Shown here piece after piece: positions 27,701 to 34,837 of a stretch of DNA of 64,000 bases (position 1 is its first letter; the number at the start of each line of letters is the position of its first letter). This stretch comes from Mycoavidus cysteinexigens_B (GTDB taxonomy: Bacteria > Pseudomonadota > Gammaproteobacteria > Burkholderiales > Burkholderiaceae). The position numbers were made by a program, and so were the translations under genes. The DNA lies in NCBI GenBank assembly GCA_031963465.1, contig JASSUG010000006.1, forward strand, positions 1 to 64,000, read 5' to 3'. Below the pieces are notes generated by a model. It made no database searches, was not told the origin of the DNA, and saw only the letters and a program-made list of their open reading frames with translations.

Positions 27701-29794
27701 AATGAACTGGATTTAAAGGGAATCCAGATACCCGGGGCAGATCTGAGCTTTGGGGTATTCGATTCAGCGCAGTTGCAAGGGGCGGATTTAAGCCAGGCCA
27801 ATTTTCGTAATAGTTGGCTTCGCCATGCGGATTTAAGCGCAGCCAAGATGGCTGGGGTGCGGTTTGGCGAATGGGCTTATCTCCAAGAAGAGAGCAGAGT
27901 GTATTCCTGCGCGTATTCCCCGGATGGGAAAAACTGTGCGGTAGGCCTTGAAAACGGTCAGATCAGCATCTATTCGACTTCGGATTGGGAAAAAACCTAC
28001 ACCTTAGAAGGACATACCTCCTATGTTTATAGCGTGGTGTATTCGCCGAGCGGTTTGCAGATCGCCTCGGGCAGTTGGGACAAGACGGTGCGTCTGTGGG
28101 ACGCGCAAAGCGGAGCGGCTGGGCACACCTTAGAAGGACATGTCTCCTATGTTAGTAGCGTGGTGTATTCGCCGAGCGGGTCGCAGATCGCCTCGGGGAG
28201 TTCTGACCGTACGGTGCGTCTGTGGGACGCGGAAAGCGGCGCGGCTGTGCACACCTTAGAAGGACATACTGACTGGGTTAGGAGCGTGGTGTATTCGCCG
28301 AGCGGTTCGCAGATCGCCTCGGGGAGTAGAGACAAGACGGTACGTCTGTGGGACGCGCACAGCGGAGCGGCTGGTCACACCTTAGAAGGACATACCTCCT
28401 CTGTTAGTAGCGTGGTGTATTCGCCGAGCGGTTCGCAGATCGCCTCGGGCAGTAGGGACACTACGGTGCGTCTGTGGGACGCGCACAGCGGAGCGGCTGT
28501 ACACACCTTAGAAGGACATACCTCCGGTGTTAATAGCGTGGTGTATTCGCCGAGCGGTTCGCAGATCGCCTCGGGGAGTGATGATCGGACGGTGCGTCTG
28601 TGGGACGCGGAAAGCGGAGCGTCTGGGCACACCTTACGCGGACATACCGCTAATGTTTTGAGCGTGATGTATTCGCCGAGCGGGTCGCAGATCGCTTCGG
28701 GGAGTTCTGACAATACGGTGCGTCTGTGGGGCGCGCAAAGCGGAGCGGCTGTGCACACCTTAGAAGGACATACCTCCGATGTTAATAGCGTGGTGTATTC
28801 GCCGAGCGGTTCGCAGATCGCCTCGGGGAGTGATGATACGGTGCGTGTGTGGGACGCGGAAAGCGGCGCGGCTGTGCACACCTTAGAAGGACATACCTCC
28901 TCTGTTATGAGCGTGGTGTATTCGCCGAGCGGTTCGCAGATCGCCTCGGGGAGTTATGACAAGACGGTGCGTCTGTGGGACACGCACAGCGGAGTGATTG
29001 TGCGCACCTTACGCGGACATACCTACCCTGTTAGGAGCGTGGTGTATTCGCCGAGCGGTTTGCAGATCGCCTCGGGGAGTCATGACAAGACGGTGCGTCT
29101 GTGGGATGCGGAAAGCGGAGCGGCTGTGCACACCTTAGAAGGACATACCTCCGTTGTTAGTAGCGTGGTGTATTCGCCGAGCGGTTCGCAGATCGCCTCG
29201 GGGAGTGAGGACGAGACGGTGCGTCTGTGGGACGCGGAAAGCGGAGCGGCTGTGCACACCTTAGAAGGACATACCTCCGCTGTTTGGAGCGTGGTGTATT
29301 CGCCGAGCGGTTTGCAGATCGCCTCGGGGAGTGATGACAAGACGGTGCGTCTGTGGGACGCGCAAAGCGGAGCGGTTGTGCACACCTTAGAAGGACATAC
29401 CTCCTATGTTTATAGCGTGGTGTATTCGCCGAGCGGTTTGCAGATCGCCTCGGGGAGTGTTGACAAGACGGTGCGTCTGTGGGAGGTCGCTTCGGGTGAG
29501 TGTCTAAGAGTGATTCAAGATTTTACTGGGAGAGTCAATAGCGTAGCCTGGAAAGCGACGCCGGAAGGTTCCTATCTGTTGACTGGCAGTGGCGATAAGT
29601 TTGTTCGGCAGTGGGAGCTGATAGGAGAGGAGGATGGAGTTCATGCGCACCTGCGCTGGATGTTACCACCGGATAATAAGCTGATGGTGAAGGAAACGTT
29701 ATTGGAAGGGGTGGTTGGGTTAAGCGATATGAATAGAAAGTTGTTGACGCAACGGGGCGCGAATGATGGGGGTGTCTTGTCGGATTTAGCATGA
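24743..29794 (+). CDS. NLR-like protein: TIR/SEFIR-like, NACHT, pentapeptide and WD40 repeats
   Basis: A 1683-residue multidomain protein starting at TTG behind a strong AGGAG. Order: TPR-like helix pair (about 27-60, GLARAHQAMGNLEEAKKSYS); a possible TIR/SEFIR-like fold (about 187-300, SLFLVYAHDN and VNKVVVCCSEVLG); a Gln-rich coiled stretch near 470; a NACHT ATPase with Walker A GQAGSGKST (about 557-566), Walker B LILDGYDEIP (about 634) and IISSRPEYL (about 665); FIHKSIQDYLVARA (about 866); pentapeptide-type ADLS repeats (about 990-1045); and 14 WD40 units (from about 1050 to 1640), 12 nearly identical. The layout matches STAND/NOD-like receptors, in which repeats sense a ligand, the NACHT oligomerises and the N-terminus signals. 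Ligand and effect are unknown. It interrupts the corC-pilB neighbourhood. Confidence 0.85.
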   Translation: MFSFNAGVRPSSPAISSQHLAISSQHLLGLARAHQAMGNLEEAKKSYSEAVNKAKTEHEKKPSDRQAKKAFDEIRNEFFTFLNGLQEPGAAVNAGEHSPTSPIPNQLLPISQNDAATQRPLSAQRALDASLALSNGIKPDFLEKHSSLSELGLVQTATPAEEKSEWVDYLFTKALSTLGSLKVSNKPSLFLVYAHDNPAHGQAEAYTSKYLIEKLSQIRVNLYSDQTPMGQTYLSSVEELKEDGKLEDILTNQLCLLPTSLRNDVKPVNKVVVCCSEVLGRYLEWSHYEDFYQELRAAYLKDREQQGSSAIREVVKKFSQEQEYKTGFHHALTEIAFLQIRAEHWQDQHGIIPVSLTPNSYEQCLAHFIPATTVRMEDMPRLDAQTKAVEVYPNQSRHGVLFKVIERLLVSNNEAKTFLDKFWQGYSECIFRLKDQSSTLGGLEFVKLVDRIFSEIEKALHSELALTVQQQHQQLKLQQDIELRTKKEPLAILGENIEEEYFSAWEESGEIQDGLAMYVALQATTPADKKITFNLDEAVTAFLTQKNDSGQKNQVLLLRGQAGSGKSTFNRQLARRLWREYGAAASDETPIALYISLPTLDQPNKNLLGQYLSAKCGFSPEQIEALRQSQRFILILDGYDEIPAEHRNLYADGKLGKWQAKIIISSRPEYLTQGYQNNFQPRGYSRSLLEYEIAPFSDQAIETYIDQYVKHACPPWTVPDYQDALSRVPNVKELLGTPFLLKIALIVLPTLGEATLGLTRIKLYEQFLQTWFERSLARLDAIGLTEAQKIAFYRLKEEGFIEHSQTFNSDFALAMSKAKTTVAEYTPIARKGMPRDTQYEPFLSSQDEAKNLLRFSALLIRQQQQYRFIHKSIQDYLVARAVWEELENFTELASSNRSTQLNWVGQVRALWEVLSPSVQVDAAALLNTFNVVEDLAIQRFLVERVQQNGRLLKPLLAWIKASTGQGSVSVAAANAITILVQAGVQFNELDLKGIQIPGADLSFGVFDSAQLQGADLSQANFRNSWLRHADLSAAKMAGVRFGEWAYLQEESRVYSCAYSPDGKNCAVGLENGQISIYSTSDWEKTYTLEGHTSYVYSVVYSPSGLQIASGSWDKTVRLWDAQSGAAGHTLEGHVSYVSSVVYSPSGSQIASGSSDRTVRLWDAESGAAVHTLEGHTDWVRSVVYSPSGSQIASGSRDKTVRLWDAHSGAAGHTLEGHTSSVSSVVYSPSGSQIASGSRDTTVRLWDAHSGAAVHTLEGHTSGVNSVVYSPSGSQIASGSDDRTVRLWDAESGASGHTLRGHTANVLSVMYSPSGSQIASGSSDNTVRLWGAQSGAAVHTLEGHTSDVNSVVYSPSGSQIASGSDDTVRVWDAESGAAVHTLEGHTSSVMSVVYSPSGSQIASGSYDKTVRLWDTHSGVIVRTLRGHTYPVRSVVYSPSGLQIASGSHDKTVRLWDAESGAAVHTLEGHTSVVSSVVYSPSGSQIASGSEDETVRLWDAESGAAVHTLEGHTSAVWSVVYSPSGLQIASGSDDKTVRLWDAQSGAVVHTLEGHTSYVYSVVYSPSGLQIASGSVDKTVRLWEVASGECLRVIQDFTGRVNSVAWKATPEGSYLLTGSGDKFVRQWELIGEEDGVHAHLRWMLPPDNKLMVKETLLEGVVGLSDMNRKLLTQRGANDGGVLSDLA
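28004..29500 (+). repeat. Twelve near-identical WD40-encoding tandem repeats (126 bp unit)
   Basis: Each 42-residue unit contains SVVYSPSGSQIASGS and TVRLWDAESGA-like segments. DNA identity between units is very high. Changes concentrate around GHTxxV, the residue after ASGS (W, S, R, R, D, S, D, Y, H, E, D, V in order) and the DA(Q/E/H)SG position. The seventh unit lacks one codon (DDTVRVW). One divergent unit on each side brings the total to 14, enough for two seven-bladed propellers. Confidence 0.95.
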
Positions 29795-29828
29795 GAGAGG
29801 ATAAGTTGAAAGCGGGGTATTAACAAGG

Positions 29829-29863
29829 CGTAGCGCAAGCCCTTCAAGCGGGTTTGCACTACG
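29829..29863 (+). terminator. Long stem-loop after the NACHT-WD40 gene
   Basis: Arms 29829-29842 (CGTAGCGCAAGCCC) and 29850-29863 (GGGTTTGCACTACG) pair over 14 positions with one mismatch and one G-U around a 7-base loop, 35 bases after the stop codon. Only a weak T-rich tail follows (GAATATTTG), so it may be a terminator or a repeat-type palindrome. Otherwise 29795-30034 has no gene; a second small palindrome (GGCTGAT and ATCAGCC) lies at about 29934-29953. Confidence 0.5.
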
Positions 29864-30034
29864 GAATATTTGTTGGATTTAACATAATGATTCATTAGAG
29901 ACAGTTTTATTGTAGGGGCCAAATAGAAATGGCTGATTTTTAAGTCATCAGCCTTATGCTAACGCTAATCTGTACCAAGTTGTCCTGCTCCTGGGTGGAG
30001 ACGCGAGCATAACCGATTCGCATGAGCGCGCTCT

Positions 30035-30287
30035 TTACTTGACTTTGATTGCGGTCAGACCGAGCCGATTCTCCAGCCGCGTCTTCGGTAGCGCCACCGC
30101 CTCATGCAGCTTTTTCTCCAGCAATTGACGGGACGGCAAGCCGGTCAGGTACTCGGCGACATAGATGCCGCTTTGGTCAAATTCCAACAGGAAGTTTTCC
30201 AATTCACGCAGGATGGCGTCTTCGAGATCTTTTTCAAGGTAGCGATTACGCAGTCCCAAAAAATCCATTACGTATGGATCCTTCAGG
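30035..30287 (-). pseudogene. DUF1016/YhcG-type nuclease remnant with internal deletion
   Basis: The minus-strand frame reads LKDPYVMDFLGLRNRYLEKD, LEDAILRELENFLLEF and then directly DQSGIYVAEYLTGLPSRQLL and EKKLHEAVAL. In intact DUF1016 (YhcG-like, PD-(D/E)XK nuclease fold) proteins these two blocks are separated by roughly 80-90 residues carrying the nuclease core (for example FVARQKR and the IDLLFYNR region). Here that core is gone and the blocks are fused in frame. The long N-terminal domain is also missing, since pilB begins 105 bases away. An ATG at 30268 would give a 77-residue peptide. Called a pseudogene from memory of the family; alignment would confirm it. Confidence 0.75.
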
Positions 30288-30392
30288 TTCAGCCTTCGGA
30301 GGAAAATTCGCCAAATGGCTGAATAGCAAATTTAAGTGCAGTGGGCGAAGATTCATTTTTACTCATCAAGAACGGCGCCGCCCTTTCAAGTT

Positions 30393-31706
30393 ATGTCCTC
30401 TCATCTAGGCCAAACATTACCGCCAACCGCTGATCTGAATACGCTTGCCGATTCAGCAACGACGGTACCAACCCCGAACGCCTTATCCTCTACTGGCCCC
30501 AAAGAGGACGATAACGCGCCAGCTGTGCGACTATTGCGTGAACTTTTACTTGATGCTGCCACCCATGGCGCATCTGACGTGCATATTGAGCCTAGCGAGC
30601 ATGCTTGGCGTATTCGACTGCGCATCGATGGGGTGCTGCATGAAACCATGCGCCCGCCGCCCTATCTAAGAGATCCGTTCATCTGTTGCGTGAAAGTGCT
30701 AGCTCGCCTCGATATTGCCGAACGACGCGTACCTCAAGACGGACGCCTTAAACTATACGTGGCGGCAGACAAATTGGAAGAATTCCGAGTAAATACCCTA
30801 CCCACCTTGTGGGGTGAAAAACTCGTGTTGCGGCGACTTGATACCCTCCCAGCCACACTGACTCTGACTGACCTCGGTTTTGACCTCAACCAACAAGCCA
30901 CTCTGGCCTCAGCGATTCACGCTCCGCACGGCATGGTATTGGTGACAGGCCCAACGGGGAGCGGCAAAACTTTATCGTTATATTGCTTTTTACAGCGCTT
31001 AAATCGAGAGTCAATCAATATCTGCTCGGTCGAAGACCCAGCTGAAATACAGTTAGCAGGCGTGAATCAGGTCAGCGTACGCGACAAAGCGGGCCTGACC
31101 TTTGCCGTCGCACTGCGGGCCTTTTTACGACAAGATCCTGATGTGATTATGGTTGGAGAAATTCGTGACACTGAAACCGCCAGTGTCGCACTACAAGCCG
31201 CACAAACGGGTCACCTGGTCTTATCCACCCTGCATACCAATGACGCTCCCGCTACCCTCGCGCGTTTACTTGATATGGGGATAGCACCTTTTAACTTGGC
31301 TTGCGCCATGCGCTTAATTATCGCGCAAAGACTGGTCAGAAAACTCTGCGTAGCCTGTCGCACCCCGGCTTTCACTCATCAAACCACGGCTGAGGCGATG
31401 CTACGTAGCGCGGGCTTTGACGAAACAACTCTAGCAGAAGATTGGCAACCCTATCGAGCCGTCGGCTGCGCTGCGTGTCATGGCATTGGTTATCGCGGCC
31501 GCATTGGCATTCATCAAGTGATGCCGGTTACCGCTGCGATACGCGGGCTCATCATGGCGCGCAGCAGCACCGATGCAATCGCTCAACAAGCGCTGCGTGA
31601 CGGCGTAAAAAGCTTACGCGAGGCGGGTTTAGCGCAAGTACGCGCCGGCACCACCAGCCTCGAAGAAATTCTAGCCGTCACAGATGCCAGCCCGGCTACT
31701 TGCTAA
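30393..31706 (+). CDS. pilB: GspE/PilB-type secretion or type IV pilus ATPase
   Basis: A secretion ATPase of about 437 residues with the N2 domain (GASDVHIEPSEHAWRIRLRI), Walker A VTGPTGSGKTLSLY, the Asp box, Walker B DPDVIMVGEIRDTETA, the His box TGHLVLSTLHTND, and the zinc-binding pairs CVAC and CAAC that mark the GspE/PilB branch. It lacks the N-terminal MshEN domain of full-length PilB. A longer frame begins at GTG 30336; ATG 30393 is chosen, giving MSSHLGQTLPP. It overlaps or abuts pilC, followed by pilD: an ATPase, platform and prepilin peptidase set. No pilin gene is seen here. Confidence 0.85.
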   Translation: MSSHLGQTLPPTADLNTLADSATTVPTPNALSSTGPKEDDNAPAVRLLRELLLDAATHGASDVHIEPSEHAWRIRLRIDGVLHETMRPPPYLRDPFICCVKVLARLDIAERRVPQDGRLKLYVAADKLEEFRVNTLPTLWGEKLVLRRLDTLPATLTLTDLGFDLNQQATLASAIHAPHGMVLVTGPTGSGKTLSLYCFLQRLNRESINICSVEDPAEIQLAGVNQVSVRDKAGLTFAVALRAFLRQDPDVIMVGEIRDTETASVALQAAQTGHLVLSTLHTNDAPATLARLLDMGIAPFNLACAMRLIIAQRLVRKLCVACRTPAFTHQTTAEAMLRSAGFDETTLAEDWQPYRAVGCAACHGIGYRGRIGIHQVMPVTAAIRGLIMARSSTDAIAQQALRDGVKSLREAGLAQVRAGTTSLEEILAVTDASPATC

Positions 31707-31714
31707 AAAACGCC

Positions 31715-32941
31715 ATGATCGAATCAGAGGCGCCGATTACAGCTCATCAGGTGCAAGAATTTCGCTTTAGCTGGCGAGGCATAAACGCCACCGGCGACAC
31801 TAAGAATGGCGTCTTAATCGCCACTGGCATTGGCGCGGCGCGCGCGGTGCTCAAGCAACAACGCATTACCGCCTTTAAAATCATTAACCAAGGACCCGCC
31901 AAGCCTGCTGTGCTGAGCGCGGCGGATATCACCACCTTCTCACGCCAACTCGCCGGCCTCTTACACGCCGGCCTGCCGCTGGTCGCAGCCTTAGACGTGA
32001 TGGCCAGCAGCAATACGCGGCCAACCTTAGTGAGAGTGATTCAGGCACTCGCGCGCGCGATTGCACAAGGACAACATTTTTCAGCAGCGCTGGCACACTA
32101 TCCGCAATTTGGCGCGATGTACTGCCAGTTGGTGGCGGTTGGCGAAGCCTCGGGCGCACTCTCGCCTTTGCTGGCGCAACTTACCGATCAACGCGAGCGC
32201 GCCGCGGCGCAACAAGCAAAATTGCGGGCGGCACTTAGTTACCCAGCAGGCGTATTGATCGTATCTCTACTGATTACAACCGCATTAATGATCTGGGTGG
32301 TGCCGACTTTCAAGCAAATCTTCGATGGTTTTGGCACACCGCTGCCGGTCCCAACCCGGGTTGTATTATCTCTTTCGTCAGCCATGGCCCACTGCATTGT
32401 GCCGATCACCCTATTGATCAGCGCAGGAACCCTGCTAGCTGGGATCGGCTTGCGCCGCTCAACGACGCTGCGCACCGCCTATGATCACTTTATATTAATG
32501 CCACCGATCATTGGCCCCCTGCTGCGGCAACTCGCCATCGCGCGGTGGAGCCGCGCTCTCGGAACGCTATTAAAAACCGGAACACCGCTGGCCGATGCAT
32601 TTAATATTATGGCGAAGATCACCAACAATGCAGTATTCGATCAGGCCACGCTGAATATCTCGCACCGTGTGCGGCGCGGCGAGCGTCTGGCCAATGCCAT
32701 GCGCGCGACGGGCTGCTTTCCACCAACCGTCTTGCAACCGATTGCGATTGCTGAAGAATCGGGTTCTCTTGACACGATGCTTAACGACCTCGCCACCCTC
32801 AACGAGCAGCAAGTGGATATGCGCATCGCTACTTTAGCCAATAGTGCCGAACCCCTGATGATCATCTTACTTGGCCTCTTGGTTGGCGGCCTGGTGGTCG
32901 CAATGTATCTACCCATCATTCAACTTGGCAATGTCATCTAG
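31715..32941 (+). CDS. pilC: Type II secretion/type IV pilus inner-membrane platform protein
   Basis: A GspF/PilC-family protein of about 408 residues with two repeated GspF domains: FSRQLAGLLHAGLPLVAALD and WSRALGTLLKTGTPLADAFN head the copies. Membrane helices are at VLIVSLLITTALMIWVVP and at the C-terminus (EPLMIILLGLLVGGLVVAMY). It partners the PilB ATPase. A TTG at 31700 overlaps the pilB stop and is in frame, an alternative start giving MLKNAMIES. Confidence 0.9.
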   Translation: MIESEAPITAHQVQEFRFSWRGINATGDTKNGVLIATGIGAARAVLKQQRITAFKIINQGPAKPAVLSAADITTFSRQLAGLLHAGLPLVAALDVMASSNTRPTLVRVIQALARAIAQGQHFSAALAHYPQFGAMYCQLVAVGEASGALSPLLAQLTDQRERAAAQQAKLRAALSYPAGVLIVSLLITTALMIWVVPTFKQIFDGFGTPLPVPTRVVLSLSSAMAHCIVPITLLISAGTLLAGIGLRRSTTLRTAYDHFILMPPIIGPLLRQLAIARWSRALGTLLKTGTPLADAFNIMAKITNNAVFDQATLNISHRVRRGERLANAMRATGCFPPTVLQPIAIAEESGSLDTMLNDLATLNEQQVDMRIATLANSAEPLMIILLGLLVGGLVVAMYLPIIQLGNVI

Positions 32942-32994
32942 TGATGGTGTAGCATAGATGCTCATTTATTCATATTCTGTGCCGCTTTTTCCAA

Positions 32995-33990
32995 ATGTCC
33001 TTGCCCGCCCCTATCCTAATTCAGCCGATTGCTGCCATCTTTAATGGCTGGGCGGCTAGTTTCGCGGCTTTGCCCGTCAGCTTTCAATATCTCTGCACCG
33101 TGCTATTTGGCCTGATGATCGGCAGCTTTCTAAGTGTTGTCGTCCATCGCGTGCCAATGATGCTGCATAGGCTATGGCAAGCCGAATGGCAGAGCTTTGC
33201 GGCTCATGCAAACATCACGGCCAACGCAGCGGCCGCTACGGCGCACGCGGCCGTTGCAAACGAAAGGCTAGACCAGGCCATCACGCCCCCCCCGATGGCA
33301 GGTAAAAACCTTGCGGACAAGCACGCCTATAACCTTTGCCTGCCGCGCTCTCATTGCCCTTCATGCCAGCATACTCTCACGCTAACTGAGAATCTGCCGC
33401 TATTGGGCTATCTTCTGTGCCGTGGCCGCTGCTCTGCATGCCACATGCCAATTAGCCTACGTTATCCAGCCCTTGAGCTAGTCAGCGCCTGCTTAGCAGC
33501 AGGCGCGCTGTGGCAATTTGGCGCAAGCTGGCAAGCCCTCGCCGCATTCGGGCTGGCCGCGACCTTATTGGCGCTTGCCCTCATTGATATGGACACGCAC
33601 TTGCTGCCTGACACGCTCACCCTGCCCCTGATTTGGGCCGGACTTTTAGTGAACCTTGACGCCAGCTTTACGTCACTGCACAGCGCAGTGATCGGCGCGG
33701 CTGCCGGTTATCTTACGTTGTGGCTAGTCTACTGGGGGTTTCGCTTGCTGCGCGGCAAGGAAGGGATTGGCTATGGCGACTTCAAATTACTGGCCGCGCT
33801 CGGCGCCTGGCTTGGCTGGCTGGCGCTGCCTCAAATCGTGCTCCTGGCCTCGGCTACTGGAGCATTATTTGGGCTCACTGCAATGGCCTGCGGCCACCTA
33901 AAAAAAGAACAACCTTTACCATTTGGCCCATTTCTTGTTGCCGCAGGAATCATCACACTATTTTGTGGCACACCATTTTTTGCTGGTTAA
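32995..33990 (+). CDS. pilD: Prepilin leader peptidase/N-methyltransferase
   Basis: A polytopic aspartic protease (331 residues) that cleaves and methylates prepilins. The N-terminal FGLMIGSFLSVVVHRVP segment is followed by the cytoplasmic zinc-type cysteine pairs CPSC and CSAC. The two catalytic aspartates lie in LALIDMDTHLLPDTLT and GIGYGDFKLLAALGAWLG (GxGD motif). An Ala-rich insertion at about residues 65-95 is longer than in typical PilD. It closes the pilB-pilC-pilD group and is followed by coaE. Confidence 0.93.
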   Translation: MSLPAPILIQPIAAIFNGWAASFAALPVSFQYLCTVLFGLMIGSFLSVVVHRVPMMLHRLWQAEWQSFAAHANITANAAAATAHAAVANERLDQAITPPPMAGKNLADKHAYNLCLPRSHCPSCQHTLTLTENLPLLGYLLCRGRCSACHMPISLRYPALELVSACLAAGALWQFGASWQALAAFGLAATLLALALIDMDTHLLPDTLTLPLIWAGLLVNLDASFTSLHSAVIGAAAGYLTLWLVYWGFRLLRGKEGIGYGDFKLLAALGAWLGWLALPQIVLLASATGALFGLTAMACGHLKKEQPLPFGPFLVAAGIITLFCGTPFFAG

Positions 33991-34037
33991 CGCCATTTTA
34001 AAAGGGTAACGGTTGGGCAATTTAATTCACAACAAAG

Positions 34038-34661
34038 ATGATGAATCAGCAAAAATTTAAGGTATTTTCAGTTGGCTTAACGGGGGGCATCGGGTGTGGC
34101 AAAACAGCCGTGGCAAATCGCTTCGCCGAGCACGGCGTGGCCGTTATCGATACCGATCATATTGCGCATACACTAACCGCAGTTGGCGGAGCGGCCATGC
34201 CGCTGATTGCTGAACATTTCGGCCAGACCTTCATCGCCCCAGACGGCTCGCTTGAGCGCATCAAGATGCGCGCCACCATCTTTAGTGATGAACAAGCCAA
34301 ATTGCGCCTCGAAGCAATCTTGCACCCACTCATCCGCCTTGAATGCGAAGCCGCCGCGCACGCCGCAAGCGGTCAATATTTGATGTTTGTCGTACCCTTA
34401 TTGGTTGAATCCTGCAGTTGGCAGGACCGTGTCGATCGGATACTGGTGGTTGATTGTTCTCCTGCCACGCAAATTAAGCGCGTGATGCAACGTAACGGTT
34501 TAACGCGCGCGCAGGTACAAGCCATCATCGCGCGCCAGGCAAACCGAGCAACCCGCCTAGCGCATGCTGATGATGTGATTTCTAACGACGCGGATACGCC
34601 GCTGACTTTCCTATATAATGAAGTTGATGCATTGCACCAATATTATCTCAAGCTAACTTAG
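34038..34661 (+). CDS. coaE: Dephospho-CoA kinase
   Basis: The final step of coenzyme A synthesis, phosphorylating the ribose 3'-hydroxyl of dephospho-CoA. It is a P-loop kinase with GLTGGIGCGKTAVANRFAE at the N-terminus, the acceptor-site DTDHIAH and a C-terminal TRLAHADDVISNDAD. The length of 207 residues is normal. Two adjacent ATG codons (34038, 34041) could start it. The neighbourhood pilD-coaE-zapD-yacG is conserved in Burkholderiaceae. Confidence 0.95.
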   Translation: MMNQQKFKVFSVGLTGGIGCGKTAVANRFAEHGVAVIDTDHIAHTLTAVGGAAMPLIAEHFGQTFIAPDGSLERIKMRATIFSDEQAKLRLEAILHPLIRLECEAAAHAASGQYLMFVVPLLVESCSWQDRVDRILVVDCSPATQIKRVMQRNGLTRAQVQAIIARQANRATRLAHADDVISNDADTPLTFLYNEVDALHQYYLKLT

Positions 34662-34837
34662 GCCGTGTATGTTGATTAAAGCGATTATTTCATAGCTAAA
34701 ACTTAATGGGTAGACCGCATCTAGCTTCTCTATGCATGAATATCAGGTAAATTCAGGTTAAGATTGCAGCGCTTAAATATGCAGACTAGAATAGACACCA
34801 TTATTAGCCACTTTGCTCCTTTTAATAGGCATTAAGT

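Noticed and set aside
28147..29385. Minus-strand frames with repeated ASHRRTV-type peptides
   Set aside because: They are shadows of the WD40 repeat codons on the other strand.
28004..29500. CRISPR-like regular repeats
   Set aside because: The 126-bp period codes in frame for WD40 units with no spacers; this is a protein repeat, not an array.
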